DNA of 64,000 nt from assembly GCA_963665185.2 (NCBI GenBank), contig CAXXPO010000006.1, positions 28,120-92,119 on the forward strand. Direction: 5' to 3'. This document shows positions 53,148-62,531 of the stretch, piece by piece. A program made the translations under genes and the position numbers. Below the pieces are notes generated by a model, which saw nothing but the letters and a program-made list of their open reading frames with translations, had not been told where the DNA came from and made no database searches. This stretch comes from G963665185 sp963665185. Its GTDB lineage: Bacteria; Desulfobacterota; Desulfovibrionia; Desulfovibrionales; Desulfovibrionaceae. The stretch's first letter is position 1. Each line of letters begins with the position of its first letter.

Positions 53148-54422
53148 ATGCGTGTCGCACGCTGGTTGGCATTGTTTGTCTTGGTCCTGACCCTGGCCCT
53201 TTTCGTCGGCAGCATCCACGCCGACGAGGAAGACCCCTTTGCTCCGCTCAAACGGTTCAGCCAGGTGCTTGGGCTGGTCGAAGACTATTATGTGAAAGAC
53301 ATTTCCCGCAAGGAACTCATCGACGACTCCATCAAGGGCATGCTTCAGCAACTTGATCCGCATTCCGCGTACATGCCGCCCCAGGAATTCAAGGATATGC
53401 AGCAGGCCACGTCCGGCGAATTCAGCGGAATCGGCATTGAAATCAGCCAGGACAACGGCCGTCTGATCGTCGTTTCCCCCATTGAGGACACTCCGGCGGA
53501 CAAGGCCGGATTGCGCAGCGGCGACATCATCCTCGAAATCAGCGGCGAATCCACCCAGGACATGTCCCTGACGGACGCGGTCAACAAAATCCGCGGCCCA
53601 AAGGGCAAGGCCATCGAACTGACCATTCTGCACACCGATTCGCAGCAGCCCGAAACCGTGAACATAGTCCGCGACTCCATTCCCATCTACAGCGTCAAAA
53701 ACGAGGCGCTGGACGACGGATACCTTTACGTGCGCCTGACGCGCTTCAATGACAATACCACCGAGGAACTGCACAAGGCCCTGGACAAATACACGAAGGA
53801 CCACCCACTCAAAGGCGTGGTCCTGGACCTGCGCAACAACCCCGGCGGCCTGCTCAACCAGGCTGTCAAGGTCTCGGACACGTTCCTGAAAGACGGCCTC
53901 ATCGTGTACATCCAGGGCAAGGACAAGGCGTCGCGCAAGGACTACACAGCCCACGCCCAGAACAGCGACATACACACCCCCATGGTGGTGCTCATCAACG
54001 CAGGATCGGCATCGGCATCCGAGATTGTGGCGGGCGCACTGCAGGACCACCGCCGCGCCCTGATCCTCGGCGAACGCAGCTTTGGCAAGGGATCAGTGCA
54101 GACGGTCATCCCGCTGTCCGACGGATCGGGCATCAAGCTGACGACAGCCCTGTATTACACGCCCAACGGGCGTTCCATTCAGGCCGAAGGAATCAAGCCC
54201 GACTTGGCCATTCCCTTTGAAAAGCCCAAGGAAAAAAACGACGACCGCTTCATCATTCGCGAGCAGGATCTTTCCCGCCACCTGGAATCCACCAACGGGG
54301 ACAGCAAAAACGCGAAAAAGAAGACCAGCGACAAGGCCGCCCAAATGCTGGCACGCGACAACCAGTTGCGCCTGGCTCTCGAGCTGGTGAAACAACTGCC
54401 CACCATCAAGCAGCTGCAATAG
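53148..54422 (+). CDS. ctpA: Carboxy-terminal processing protease (CtpA/Prc family, S41)
   Basis: A 424-residue periplasmic serine protease. It has a signal peptide (cleaved after IHA), a substrate-gating region, a PDZ domain (about 95-175, G-I-G-I-E-I) and the S41 protease domain. The catalytic Ser is in G-S-A-S-A-S-E-I and the Lys in G-E-R-S-F-G-K-G-S-V-Q. Such enzymes trim envelope proteins and murein hydrolases. Start at 53148 follows AGGAGG. It lies between the EnvC-like and YibQ-like genes. Confidence 0.95.
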   Translation: MRVARWLALFVLVLTLALFVGSIHADEEDPFAPLKRFSQVLGLVEDYYVKDISRKELIDDSIKGMLQQLDPHSAYMPPQEFKDMQQATSGEFSGIGIEISQDNGRLIVVSPIEDTPADKAGLRSGDIILEISGESTQDMSLTDAVNKIRGPKGKAIELTILHTDSQQPETVNIVRDSIPIYSVKNEALDDGYLYVRLTRFNDNTTEELHKALDKYTKDHPLKGVVLDLRNNPGGLLNQAVKVSDTFLKDGLIVYIQGKDKASRKDYTAHAQNSDIHTPMVVLINAGSASASEIVAGALQDHRRALILGERSFGKGSVQTVIPLSDGSGIKLTTALYYTPNGRSIQAEGIKPDLAIPFEKPKEKNDDRFIIREQDLSRHLESTNGDSKNAKKKTSDKAAQMLARDNQLRLALELVKQLPTIKQLQ

Positions 54423-54428
54423 CACGAA

Positions 54429-55728
54429 ATGGACGAAGAGCGTAAAAAAAACAGGCAGCGGCCCACGCCCTTCCGGCGTGGGCCGCTTTTACGGACGGCC
54501 CTGTGGGCTGCACTGGCAGTATGCGTTTGCGGTGCGCTGTGGATGACCTTCACGATTTTCTCCCCTGCCCCCATCCCGCCCCGGATGCAAAAACAGCCAT
54601 CTATCAATGCCTCCGAAACTGTTCGGCCCGCCGAACCGCAGCAATTTGAGGAAACGCCAACACACAGCCTGGAAGAGACCATCCGGCAAATCGACCAGAT
54701 TGTGCTGAACACCATCCGCGAAAACGGCCTGGATTCATCGGCCGTGGACATTCTTTCCGTGGACCGTCGTCATAACGGCCATGGCGATTATTTCCACCAG
54801 GTCATCCGGCTGAACGTTCCTGAAGACTCCGGGGAGCCGGACATGAGAAGCGGCGTGATCAGTGCCTTGAACGCCACCCTTGCCACCAATTTTCCCCGGA
54901 CACGCATGGTTCCCGGAGAATATGGACAATGGCGGATTCTCGTGAACGACCTGCCCACGCACGAGCTGCTTTTCAGCCAGCCAGCACACCTGCTTCCCCC
55001 CCGGGCCGCCCTTGCCAAAGGCCCAAAGCTGGCCATCGTCATCGACGACATGGGGGGAAAACATGGTGCTGGCACAACGGCTGGCCGCCCTGGACGTACC
55101 CATAACATTCGCCATCTGGCCAAGGGCCTCGCACACTGCGGCAACCTCCGAGCTGGCCCGGCAAAAAGGCATGGAGATTCTCATACACCAGCCCATGGAA
55201 CCGCTCAGCTACCCCGATGCCAATCCCGGACCGGGCGCACTGTTCGTGTCCATGCCCGGACCGGAAATACAGGCCATAGTTGCGGAGAATATCGCTCTTG
55301 TTCCCGGCGCGACAGGCATGAACAACCATATGGGATCCCGCTTTACGGAAGATGCCGAGGGGATGGATCTGGTTTTCCAGATTTTGCGGCAGCACGGACT
55401 GTTCTTCCTGGACAGCGCCACCACACCCCGGTCCGCAGTCCAGACGGTGGCCCGGCAGATGGATATGCCCTATATACGGCGTCAGATTTTTTTGGATAAT
55501 CTGGCCGAAACCGATGCCATCCGCCATCAACTGGAAAAGGTGGAAAAGCTGGCCCTGCTCCACGGGCAGGCCATCGCCATCGGACATCCCCACCCGGAAA
55601 CCGTTCAAGCCATTGAAGAATGGCTGCCCACCATGAACGGCACGGTGCAACTGGTAAGGGTGGGCGATCTCCTGCCCCGCAGCCTGCCTTTGCCTAAAAA
55701 AGTTCAGGAAGCCGTTCCCGGCAATTGA
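54429..55728 (+). CDS. YibQ-like divergent polysaccharide deacetylase (one apparent frameshift)
   Basis: About 432 residues. A short cytoplasmic tail and one TM segment (about 24-48) anchor a periplasmic domain. The deacetylase-like fold starts at P-K-L-A-I-V-I-D-D-M-G and continues with F-A-I-W-P, H-Q-P-M-E-P, N-N-H-M-G-S-R-F-T and A-I-A-I-G-H-P-H-P-E-T, the pattern of the DUF610 family. Removing one G from the six-G run at 55052-55057 joins the frames (D-D-M-G-E-N-M-V-L-A). It follows ctpA by six bases; the envC-ctpA-yibQ order suggests envelope or division maintenance. Confidence 0.88.
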
Positions 55729-55849
55729 CAAGGCTCTTCGCTGCCACCAATATGGGTCCGCTGCAAACTGCTGAGACTGGGTATCTCCGCAGAGACTTTA
55801 TATGGTTACATTCACAACCAACCAGAAACGTAGGGAAGGAGAAAAACAA

Positions 55850-56269
55850 ATGGCTGAACGCACTTTTTCCATAATCAAACCTGATGCCGTGGAACGCAAG
55901 ATCCAGGGCGAAATCATCAAGATGATTCAGGACTCCGGTCTCAAGATCGTGGCCATGAAAATGATCCACCTGAGCCGCAAACAAGCCGAAGGCTTTTACG
56001 CGGTACATAGCGAACGTCCCTTTTTCGACAGCTTGTGCGAGTACATGTGTTCCGGTCCGGTGGTCGTTTCCGTGCTGGAGGGCGACGACGCCATTGCACG
56101 CTATCGCACCCTGATGGGCGCCACCAACCCGGAAAATGCCGAAGAAGGCACAATCCGCAAGTGTTTCGCCCTGGACATCGAGAAAAACTCGGTACACGGT
56201 TCCGACGCTCCGGAAACCGCTGCCATTGAAATTCCCTACTTCTTCAGCAACCTGGAAATCGTAGGCTGA
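55850..56269 (+). CDS. ndk: Nucleoside diphosphate kinase
   Basis: A 139-residue NDK that balances NTP pools by phosphate transfer through a histidine. F-S-I-I-K-P-D-A-V opens it, and V-H-G-S-D-A holds the active His (about residue 117). The ATG at 55850 follows AAGGAG. It precedes proC by four bases, so the two are probably co-transcribed. Confidence 0.97.
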   Translation: MAERTFSIIKPDAVERKIQGEIIKMIQDSGLKIVAMKMIHLSRKQAEGFYAVHSERPFFDSLCEYMCSGPVVVSVLEGDDAIARYRTLMGATNPENAEEGTIRKCFALDIEKNSVHGSDAPETAAIEIPYFFSNLEIVG

Positions 56270-56273
56270 CATC

Positions 56274-57080
56274 ATGACTAAAATCGGATTCATTGGCGCA
56301 GGCAACATGGGCAAGGCCATAATGACGCGACTGGCTGCGGGAGATAGCGACCTGAGCGCCTTCGATCTGGACCAGGCCAAGTTGGATGCCCTGGCGTCTC
56401 ATGGTGTCCGGCCTGTCGACTGCCTTCCGGAGCTGGCTCAACGGTCCGATTTTATTGTCCTTGCGGTCAAACCCCAGCATCTTCCCGCCGCGGTGGCGCA
56501 GATACGCCCCGCCCTCACCGAGACAAAACGGATTATCTCCATTGCCGCGGGCATTTCCCTGTCCAGCCTGAAAGAGCATGTGGCCGGACAATGCCCGGTC
56601 ATCCGGGTAATGCCCAACACCCCGGCCATGGTCGGAAAGGGTTGCTCGGCCATCTGCCTTGACCCTTGGGACAACCGCCTGACTGAAACAGACAAGACAA
56701 TAGTGGAAGACATCTTCCGCACGGTGGGAACGGTCCACATTCTGCCGGAAAAGGACTTTGACGCCTTTACCGCCATAGTTGGATCCGGCCCGGCCTATGT
56801 GTTCTACTTCATGGATGCGGCCATTGAGGCTGCTGTCCGTCTCGGCCTGCCACGCCCCCTGGCGTCGGACATGGTCAAGGCCCTGTTTTCCGGCTCCAGC
56901 GCCCTGGCCGAACAAAGCGACTTCAGCCCGGTACAGCTGAGGGAGATGGTCTCAAGCCCGGCCGGAACCACTATAGAAGCCATTGTCCATATGGATAGGA
57001 TGGCCGTACGCGGCAATTTCATTGACGCCATCACCGCCTGCTATGAACGCAGCCGGGAGCTTGGCAACATGGATAACTAA
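56274..57080 (+). CDS. proC: Pyrroline-5-carboxylate reductase
   Basis: A complete 268-residue ProC, the last enzyme of proline synthesis. The Rossmann G-F-I-G-A-G-N-M-G, A-V-K-P-Q, R-V-M-P-N-T-P-A, and the C-terminal S-P-A-G-T-T-I-E-A motif are all present. It ends at a strong terminator. Confidence 0.97.
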   Translation: MTKIGFIGAGNMGKAIMTRLAAGDSDLSAFDLDQAKLDALASHGVRPVDCLPELAQRSDFIVLAVKPQHLPAAVAQIRPALTETKRIISIAAGISLSSLKEHVAGQCPVIRVMPNTPAMVGKGCSAICLDPWDNRLTETDKTIVEDIFRTVGTVHILPEKDFDAFTAIVGSGPAYVFYFMDAAIEAAVRLGLPRPLASDMVKALFSGSSALAEQSDFSPVQLREMVSSPAGTTIEAIVHMDRMAVRGNFIDAITACYERSRELGNMDN

Positions 57081-57107
57081 CGAGCCACCGAAGTCATTGG
57101 TCATCAC

Positions 57108-57145
57108 GCAAAAGCCCAGGCGAAAAATCGCCTGGGCTTTTCCAC
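57108..57145. terminator. Rho-independent terminator after proC
   Basis: AAAAGCCCAGGCGA pairs with TCGCCTGGGCTTTT around a four-base loop, with A and T runs at either side. Confidence 0.92.
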
Positions 57146-57649
57146 AAAAAAAACATGCCCATATTCCCCATGCGACTTGGAACATGGGACTTGCAAGACC
57201 GAAGCAAAAAATACCGTATCGCTGCACTGCAAACAGGCAGTCTGGACTGTTTGTTCCATCCCTCGAAACAACGGCATGAAATCGAAAAACAGGTGTTGTC
57301 CTAAAAAAACGACAACGTCTCTTCCTGCCAGAAACCTTTGTGAAAAATGCCCAGGGACTTGATTATGTCAGCCAATGCTGGCCGCTCCAAACCTATACTC
57401 GATATGTCCCGGAATAAAAGCGGATAAAGGATTGTCGCAAGCTTCCGCCAGCGACGAGGCTAGCCTACCGGGATGCGGAAAATTCCCCCTCGAATCGGGA
57501 ACTCCCAGTATGCGGTGGCGTGGACTTTCCGTACCTTGCTCGCGAAACACGACCGCCTCTCCGCAATCCCTGCCTGCTGCTTCGGGCTGATGTTCTCTAC
57601 ACAACCTGCCGTATCAAACAGCCAAAAACCCTTGCGGGATCGCCCCGGG
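57146..57649. other. Gene-free region before the convergent mucR gene
   Basis: About 500 bases with only short unsupported frames. I looked for a structured RNA on both strands and could not name one. It may hold an unrecognised small RNA or simply be spacer. Confidence 0.5.
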
Positions 57650-58052
57650 CTAGGCTGTCTTGCTCTTGGCTGCCCTTTTTTCCCAAAGTTTCATATCTTT
57701 CATCTTTTTACGGCGCTCACGCTGCAAGGCTTTGCAGACCAAAGCACTTTTCTTGGCATAGCCCCATTTTTCACGATATTCTTCAGGAGTCAGACCATGC
57801 GTTGCCAGATGCTTCTTGGTCAAAATCTTAAAAGCCTTGCCGCATTCAAGGCAGCTGATGGATTTTTCTTTCAATGCCTTTTTTGGATCTGCGGCAGGCA
57901 CGGGCTCTTCAAATGTGTATGAAGGCTCACCAAATGTTTTTTATCCCCTCGGACAAAGTTCTCACCATGGAAATAATTTCTTCTTCCGCCATGTTTCGCA
58001 CGCTGGCCTGCGCTTTGACAATTTCGAGCGCTTCCTTGAGATAGTCTTCCAT
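57650..58052 (-). CDS. MucR/Ros-family zinc-finger transcriptional regulator (one apparent frameshift)
   Basis: The C-terminal frame reads I-S-C-L-E-C-G-K-A-F-K-I-L-T-K-K-H-L-A-T-H-G-L-T-P-E-E-Y-R-E-K-W-G, a clear C2H2 Ros/MucR zinc finger. An ATG at 58052 preceded by AAGGAG starts M-E-D-Y-L-K-E-A-L-E-I-V in another frame. Removing one T from the six-T run at 57937-57942 joins them (K-T-F-G-E-P-S-Y-T-F-E-E-P) to 133 residues, the normal family size. In Alphaproteobacteria MucR binds AT-rich promoters of surface polysaccharide and cell-cycle genes; targets here are unknown. Confidence 0.85.
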
Positions 58053-58660
58053 ACATATACTCCTTATGGGGGGACCCCCGTCCCTGATTGAGCAACATCA
58101 CAGAATACAATAGGAATCTGTGGCCCGGACTCAAAGCCCTAAGTAAAAGCCCACCTAATATACATAAAATAAAAAATCAATGCATTTATCAAAACAGGTA
58201 CGGGATGAATACAACCTAAATCATGAATCAAAATGCAACATCAGCAAAAGCCCATGCACCTTATCTCGCGACACACATATCCTCCCAAAACCAATCCATT
58301 TGCGTTCTGTTACAAACTAACGTTTCACAGGCACAACAGCTGACACACGGCATCATGGCATCGCATTGAAAAGGGCCGACTTGAATTTCAACATGAAGAC
58401 CCGATTCACACGGGATACTGCCCGAACAACGGATTGTCTTCTTCGTAAAATATTCGTACAGCCCCAGGGATCTCGCGCCCAGCGCAACAAGTTAAGCGCC
58501 GTCCATGGTGAAGTATCGTTACAATTCATATACATTGTCCATGCGCCACGGACAGTGGCAGCCCCCCTGTTCCCCAAAAGATTATTTCACGTTCCGTGGA
58601 ATTTAACTTCCTTAAAAAAACCTCTTGGGCAAAAACATTCCGCATTCAGCTCTGCGCAGA
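58053..58660. other. AT-rich intergenic region between mucR and cobD
   Basis: About 600 bases without a plausible gene. It is more A+T-rich than the flanks, especially near mucR, and probably contains the mucR promoter. MucR-family proteins bind AT-rich DNA, so autoregulation is possible. No repeat or RNA gene was recognised. Confidence 0.55.
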
Positions 58661-59616
58661 CTAAAAAGCTGCGTAACGGATCAGATAAAAATACACGTGC
58701 AACACGCCAAAACCGACAATCCCTGAGGCCAAAAGCAAGCGGACCAAAACCGAAAGGGTCTTTTTGTCCCAAATGCCTGTTTCCGGCCCCAGAAGGGGTT
58801 TTTCAACAACTTCCCCTCTGTACTTGACGCGCCCCCCCATGGATGCCGAACACAGCCAGGCCGCGGCCGCCATGGGCCAGCCCGCATTGGGGCTTTGCAT
58901 CTTTCCGGCATCGGTCATGACCGATTCGGCCAATCCCTTCTTGCCGACTCCCACAAAACCACGCTCCAGCCGCCAAAAACAAGGCGCTCAATCGTGCCGG
59001 AATGTAGGCCAAAATATCGTCCGCCCTGGCTCCTGCCCAGCCGAGTCGCTCAAAGCGCTCACTGCGATAACCCCACATGGAATCCATGGTGGAGGCAACC
59101 TTGTAGGCCCACATCAGGGCCGGTCCGCCCAGACACAAAAAAAACGCCGGAGCCACAAAACCGTCGTTGAAATTTTCGCTCAATGTTTCGGCCAGAGCCT
59201 TGCGCATGTCGTTTTCGTTCATGTCGTCGGTGTCACGGGAAACAAGCAGGGAAATGCGTGCCCGTGCTCCTTCCAGATTGCCTGATTCCAAAATTCTGGA
59301 AATTTCGCGCCCCTCCTTGAGCAATTGCCCCAAAGCCAGACCGCTGTAAGCAAAATACAGGTACATTGCCCAGCCCAGATATGGGATATCCACCAACAGA
59401 TCCACCACATTGAAAACCACCAGGACATTGACGAGCAGGCAGATCGTCCCGGCAGCCTTGAGGTTGTTCCCCATAAAACTGCGCGCGGTCGCGCTCCTGC
59501 CAGTCCAGAGCCTTCCCGATCAACTGCACGGGATGGTAGATGTTCCGAGGGTCTCCGATAAAAAGGTCCAGCGCGACAGCGGCCAGAGGAAGAAAAAACA
59601 GCATTGCATTTTCCAT
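58661..59616 (-). CDS. cobD: Adenosylcobinamide-phosphate synthase CobD/CbiB (two apparent frameshifts)
   Basis: A membrane enzyme that attaches aminopropanol (or its phosphate) to adenosylcobyric acid in vitamin B12 synthesis. Three frames join: D-L-F-I-G-D-P-R-N-I-Y-H-P-V-Q-L-I-G at the start, then R-A-L-A-type region R-K-A-L-A-E-T-L-S-E-N-F-N-D-G-F-V-A-P, and K-M-Q-S-P-N-A-G-W-P-M-A-A near the end, all family signatures. One extra base near 59481-59487 and one in the five-A run 58975-58979 break the frame. The repaired length is 317 residues, as expected. No other cob gene is nearby. Confidence 0.9.
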
Positions 59617-59655
59617 AAGACGACCTCGCAGTTGCTGAATGAAAAGGAATACGAA

Positions 59656-60003
59656 ATGATTCCGGATTCATTTGAATTGCACACGAAAATTGGAACGACG
59701 AAACAACACCTCACCAGACATGCAGAAGGAAACACAACACCGGATAAAGTGCAAGTAATGTCCACATTAAAAAAAGACAGGACGGTCGTCGTCATGAATG
59801 GCCGCCCGCCTTTTCCGGAAAAGCCTCGCGCTCCGTGGCAGGACAATGGCACGTTGAAGTGGAACAGAGGAAAAACAAAGGGGATGCTGGCCTCGCGGCG
59901 TTTTTTTAGCGACGAAGACCTGCGTATGGTGACCGATCATCAGGACGGCGACGCCACGGCGGAAAAACAGACGGATAACAAAAATTCAAGATCTGTTTCG
60001 TGA
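59656..60003 (+). CDS. Possible small basic hypothetical protein
   Basis: A 115-residue frame beginning M-I-P-D-S-F-E-L with AAAAGG upstream. It is hydrophilic and Lys/Arg/Asp-rich, without signal peptide, TM segment or known motif. It lies between divergent cobD and a convergent Hdr-type operon. It may be real, but there is no homology support. Confidence 0.45.
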   Translation: MIPDSFELHTKIGTTKQHLTRHAEGNTTPDKVQVMSTLKKDRTVVVMNGRPPFPEKPRAPWQDNGTLKWNRGKTKGMLASRRFFSDEDLRMVTDHQDGDATAEKQTDNKNSRSVS

Positions 60004-60081
60004 TCCGTCTGTTGGCCGCGCTTGGGGCGACGTTCCTTCAATCGCAAAACATCACGCGTTCCACACTCTTATTTGCGGAAA

Positions 60082-60116
60082 ATCCTTCCTGCGGATGGAT
60101 CGTCCGCAGGAAGGAT
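60082..60116 (-). terminator. Terminator of the Hdr-type operon
   Basis: ATCCTTCCTGCGGA and TCCGCAGGAAGGAT are perfect 14-base arms around a seven-base loop, just past the last stop; TTTT follows on the minus strand. Confidence 0.8.
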
Positions 60117-60117
60117 G

Positions 60118-61431
60118 CTACAGGTTCACTTCCTTAAGGTCGTCGCCAAGGTATTCCCGTTCGTTCTCGCCCAGCATGCCCATGGACAGACAGATAAGCG
60201 TCCACAGATGCACCACGGGAAAATGGCCTTCAAAATGCTCGGACAGGTCGTGGATCTGGGAATGGCAGTTGTGGCACGGCGCAATGCAGTACTGGGCGCC
60301 TGTGGCCATGATCTGGTCGAACTTGCGCTTTCCATAGGCCCGGCGCGCATCAGTGTAGCCGGATTGCAGAAACCCTCCCCCTCCGCCGCAGCAATAGTTG
60401 TTGGAGCGGTTGGGAACCATGTCGATGAAGTTTTCCTCGCCCACCACGCTCTTAACCACGAAACGCAGGTCCTCGGCAACGGGGTCGCCGAATGATTTTC
60501 TGATCAGTTGGCAGGGATCCTGCACAGTGAAGCTGACTTTGCGCTCCCTGTTCCAATCCGAATTCACAGGCAGCTTGCCCTCGCGAATCCACTTGGCATA
60601 CATGCGGATGATGCTTTCAATTTCGAAATCGGCCTTGATGTTGAACTTTTGCAGCCCGTACCGGACTGCGAACATTTCATGACCTCACTCGGTGTTGAGC
60701 CAGTACTTGCAGCCCAGTTCATGTACGCAGTCGACCTTGTTGCGGACCACCTTTTCCCAAGCCTTGTCGTCGGCCAGGAACATGCAGTAATTCTCGGCAG
60801 CCCAGCCCCGGTCGCAGTAGGTCCAATCCGCGCCCGCGGTGTGCAGAATCTTCCACAGCGGAACCATCTCGTCCGGTTCGGTGACGGGTTCCCGCGAGTT
60901 CTGGTTCAGGTAGTACATGGCCCCTTTCTGGTTCACACGCACCAGCATGTCCTTCAAACTGGGTTCGGCCTCGCGCACCTCATCGGCCACATCCTCCACC
61001 ACAAACCTGAAATCCTCGGCAGACGCCCCCATGGCACTGTTGGTCGGAGTACCAAGGGCCACATCGCAGGAACCGCGTATCCCCTTGGGCCGGTCCTCGC
61101 GCGGCCACATGGCCCGCGCCTGGTAGATTATCTGCGGAATGTTGATCTGCATGGGACAGGCATAGATGCAGCGTTGGCACATGGTGCACATCCACACCCA
61201 TGGTGTGGCCGCGATTTCCTCGTCCATGCCCAATACGGCCATACGCAGAAATTTGCGAGGGTCCATGCCTTCCAGTCCCGAGGCCGGACACCCGGCGGAA
61301 CAAAGCCCGCAGGTGAGGCAATGGTTGAGGTTGCCGCCTTCGGGCAACAATTCCATTACTTTGTCCCGGAACGCACTTGGTCCGTCACCAATACGGACAG
61401 CAGGCTCAACCGCGACTTCCGTGGCTTGCAT
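60118..61431 (-). CDS. HdrD-like iron-sulfur (CCG-domain) protein, probable selenoprotein
   Basis: One frame of 437 codons is broken only by UGA at codon 249 (60685-60687). The N-terminal part has two [4Fe-4S] motifs (C38/C41/C44/C48 and C82/C85/C88/C92). The C-terminal part has a CCG domain: D-P-C-Q-L, N-Y-C-C-G-G-G-G-G-F and A-P-C-H-N-C. Proteins of this kind (HdrD, DsrK, TmcB) have a conserved E-C-G-H between these parts. Here it reads N-T-E-UGA-G-H-E, so selenocysteine would replace that Cys. A SECIS-like hairpin follows. It likely moves electrons or reduces a disulfide in an Hdr-type complex. ATG 61431 follows AGAGGAG. A simple nonsense mutation or two separate proteins is the alternative. 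Confidence 0.85.
60651..60687 (-). promoter_or_regulatory. UGA codon with candidate bacterial SECIS element
   Basis: On the minus strand, 15 bases after the UGA (60685-60687), GCAGUCC (60669-60663) pairs with GGGCUGC (60657-60651), including one G-U pair. The apical loop is GGUAC and starts 22 bases after the UGA. A short stem with G-G-U in the loop at about this distance is what SelB recognises in bacteria. Confidence 0.7.
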
Positions 61432-61507
61432 GGCTCTTCTCCTCTGTTATCAAGCCCAAACAACAATGCTTTGCGAAGGCCGCCCGAAGACGGCCTTCGC
61501 GCTCCGG

Positions 61508-62459
61508 CTAGACGTTAGCGGTTTCCGTTACGTCCACAACATCGCCACTCTGGTCGTACATCAGGCCGCACCGCAAATCGAAGTGACGGTTTACGCTTAT
61601 GGTCGGACAACCGGCGTTCAAAGCGACCTGGGCCACGGTGGACCCCATGAACGCCTTTTCTGGGTCGGATTCCTTGGAATGGTGGGCCATGATGATCAGA
61701 TCGGCCTTCTTCAGACGCGAGAGCTTGAGGATCTCCATGGCGGGCTTGCCTTCCCAGCAGTCGAAGTCACAGGTCTCGATGCCGCGCACGCGCGCACCGT
61801 ACATGTCTTGCATGCGCTTCCTGGTCTCTTCGATGGCCTGCTCAATGGCCGCCTGGGACGGAGTCTGCCCGGTGTTCCAGGTTTCCAGCTCCAATCCGTT
61901 GAAGATGGTCAGATTGGCCTTGTACTGCCGGGCCATCTGTCCGCCGTAGCTCACGGCGCAATCGGCCTGTTCCGAGAAGTCCGTGGCAACCACGATGTTG
62001 CGGAAGTTGTGCTCACCGTACGGAGTCTGACGGGTGACCACCATGACCGGACAACGGGCCTTCTGACTGACGCGCTCCAGGGTGCTGCCGGCCATGCCCC
62101 ACATCTTGGACCGCTTCTCCGCGTATTCCTTGGTGTGCGGTCCCATGACGATGAGATCCGAATTCCTCTTGCGGGCCAACCGCAGGATTTCGGCATGCGG
62201 CATGCCAGGAACCACGTCGATTTCGTAATGTTCAAGCCCCTTGAGCTTTTCCTTGTAATGGTCCTCGATCTGCGCCCGGATCTTGTCCGCCTCGCCCGAA
62301 GGGATGAGGTGCTCTATGGAACCCCAGCCCTGCGCCATGCCGCATACATGGACGATGTAGAGCTTGGCGTCGAAACGCTGGGCAAACCCGAAGGCCGCAT
62401 CAGCCGCACATTCACAGATTTCCGAAGGCGGTTACTGCCAGCACGATGTCCTTGAACAT
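61508..62459 (-). CDS. Tandem universal stress protein (one apparent frameshift)
   Basis: About 316 residues with two UspA domains. The first starts M-F-K-D-I-V-L-A-V-T-A-F and has D-L-I-V-M-G-P-H-T and G-S-T-L-E-R-V; the second has N-I-V-V-A-T-D-F-S-E-Q and D-L-I-I-M-A-H-H with G-S-T-V-A-Q-V-A. The first, with G-x2-G-x9-G-type spacing, may bind ATP. ATG 62459 follows AAGGAGG. A frame break at 62422-62423 is fixed by removing one C of the plus-strand CC. It lies between the HdrB-like and HdrD-like genes, so it may tune that complex under stress. Confidence 0.88.
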
Positions 62460-62531
62460 GGCTGTCCTCCTTGGATTACAGGATCTGCGGACAATACCGC
62501 GGACATGTCCCCATCACCTGGGTTACACGGG

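Noticed and set aside
57360..57600. Possible RNase P or cobalamin-riboswitch-like structure on the minus strand
   Set aside because: A few short similarities only; the conserved core sequences were not found, and cobD reads away from it.
57927..57937. In-frame TGA in mucR considered as a second selenocysteine codon
   Set aside because: The downstream finger is in another frame, so this is an indel artefact; removing one base of the six-T run removes the stop.
62412..62424. TGA in the uspA N-terminal frame considered as selenocysteine
   Set aside because: The rest of the first Usp domain is in a different frame; deleting one base at 62422-62423 gives a clean reading, and no Cys is expected there.
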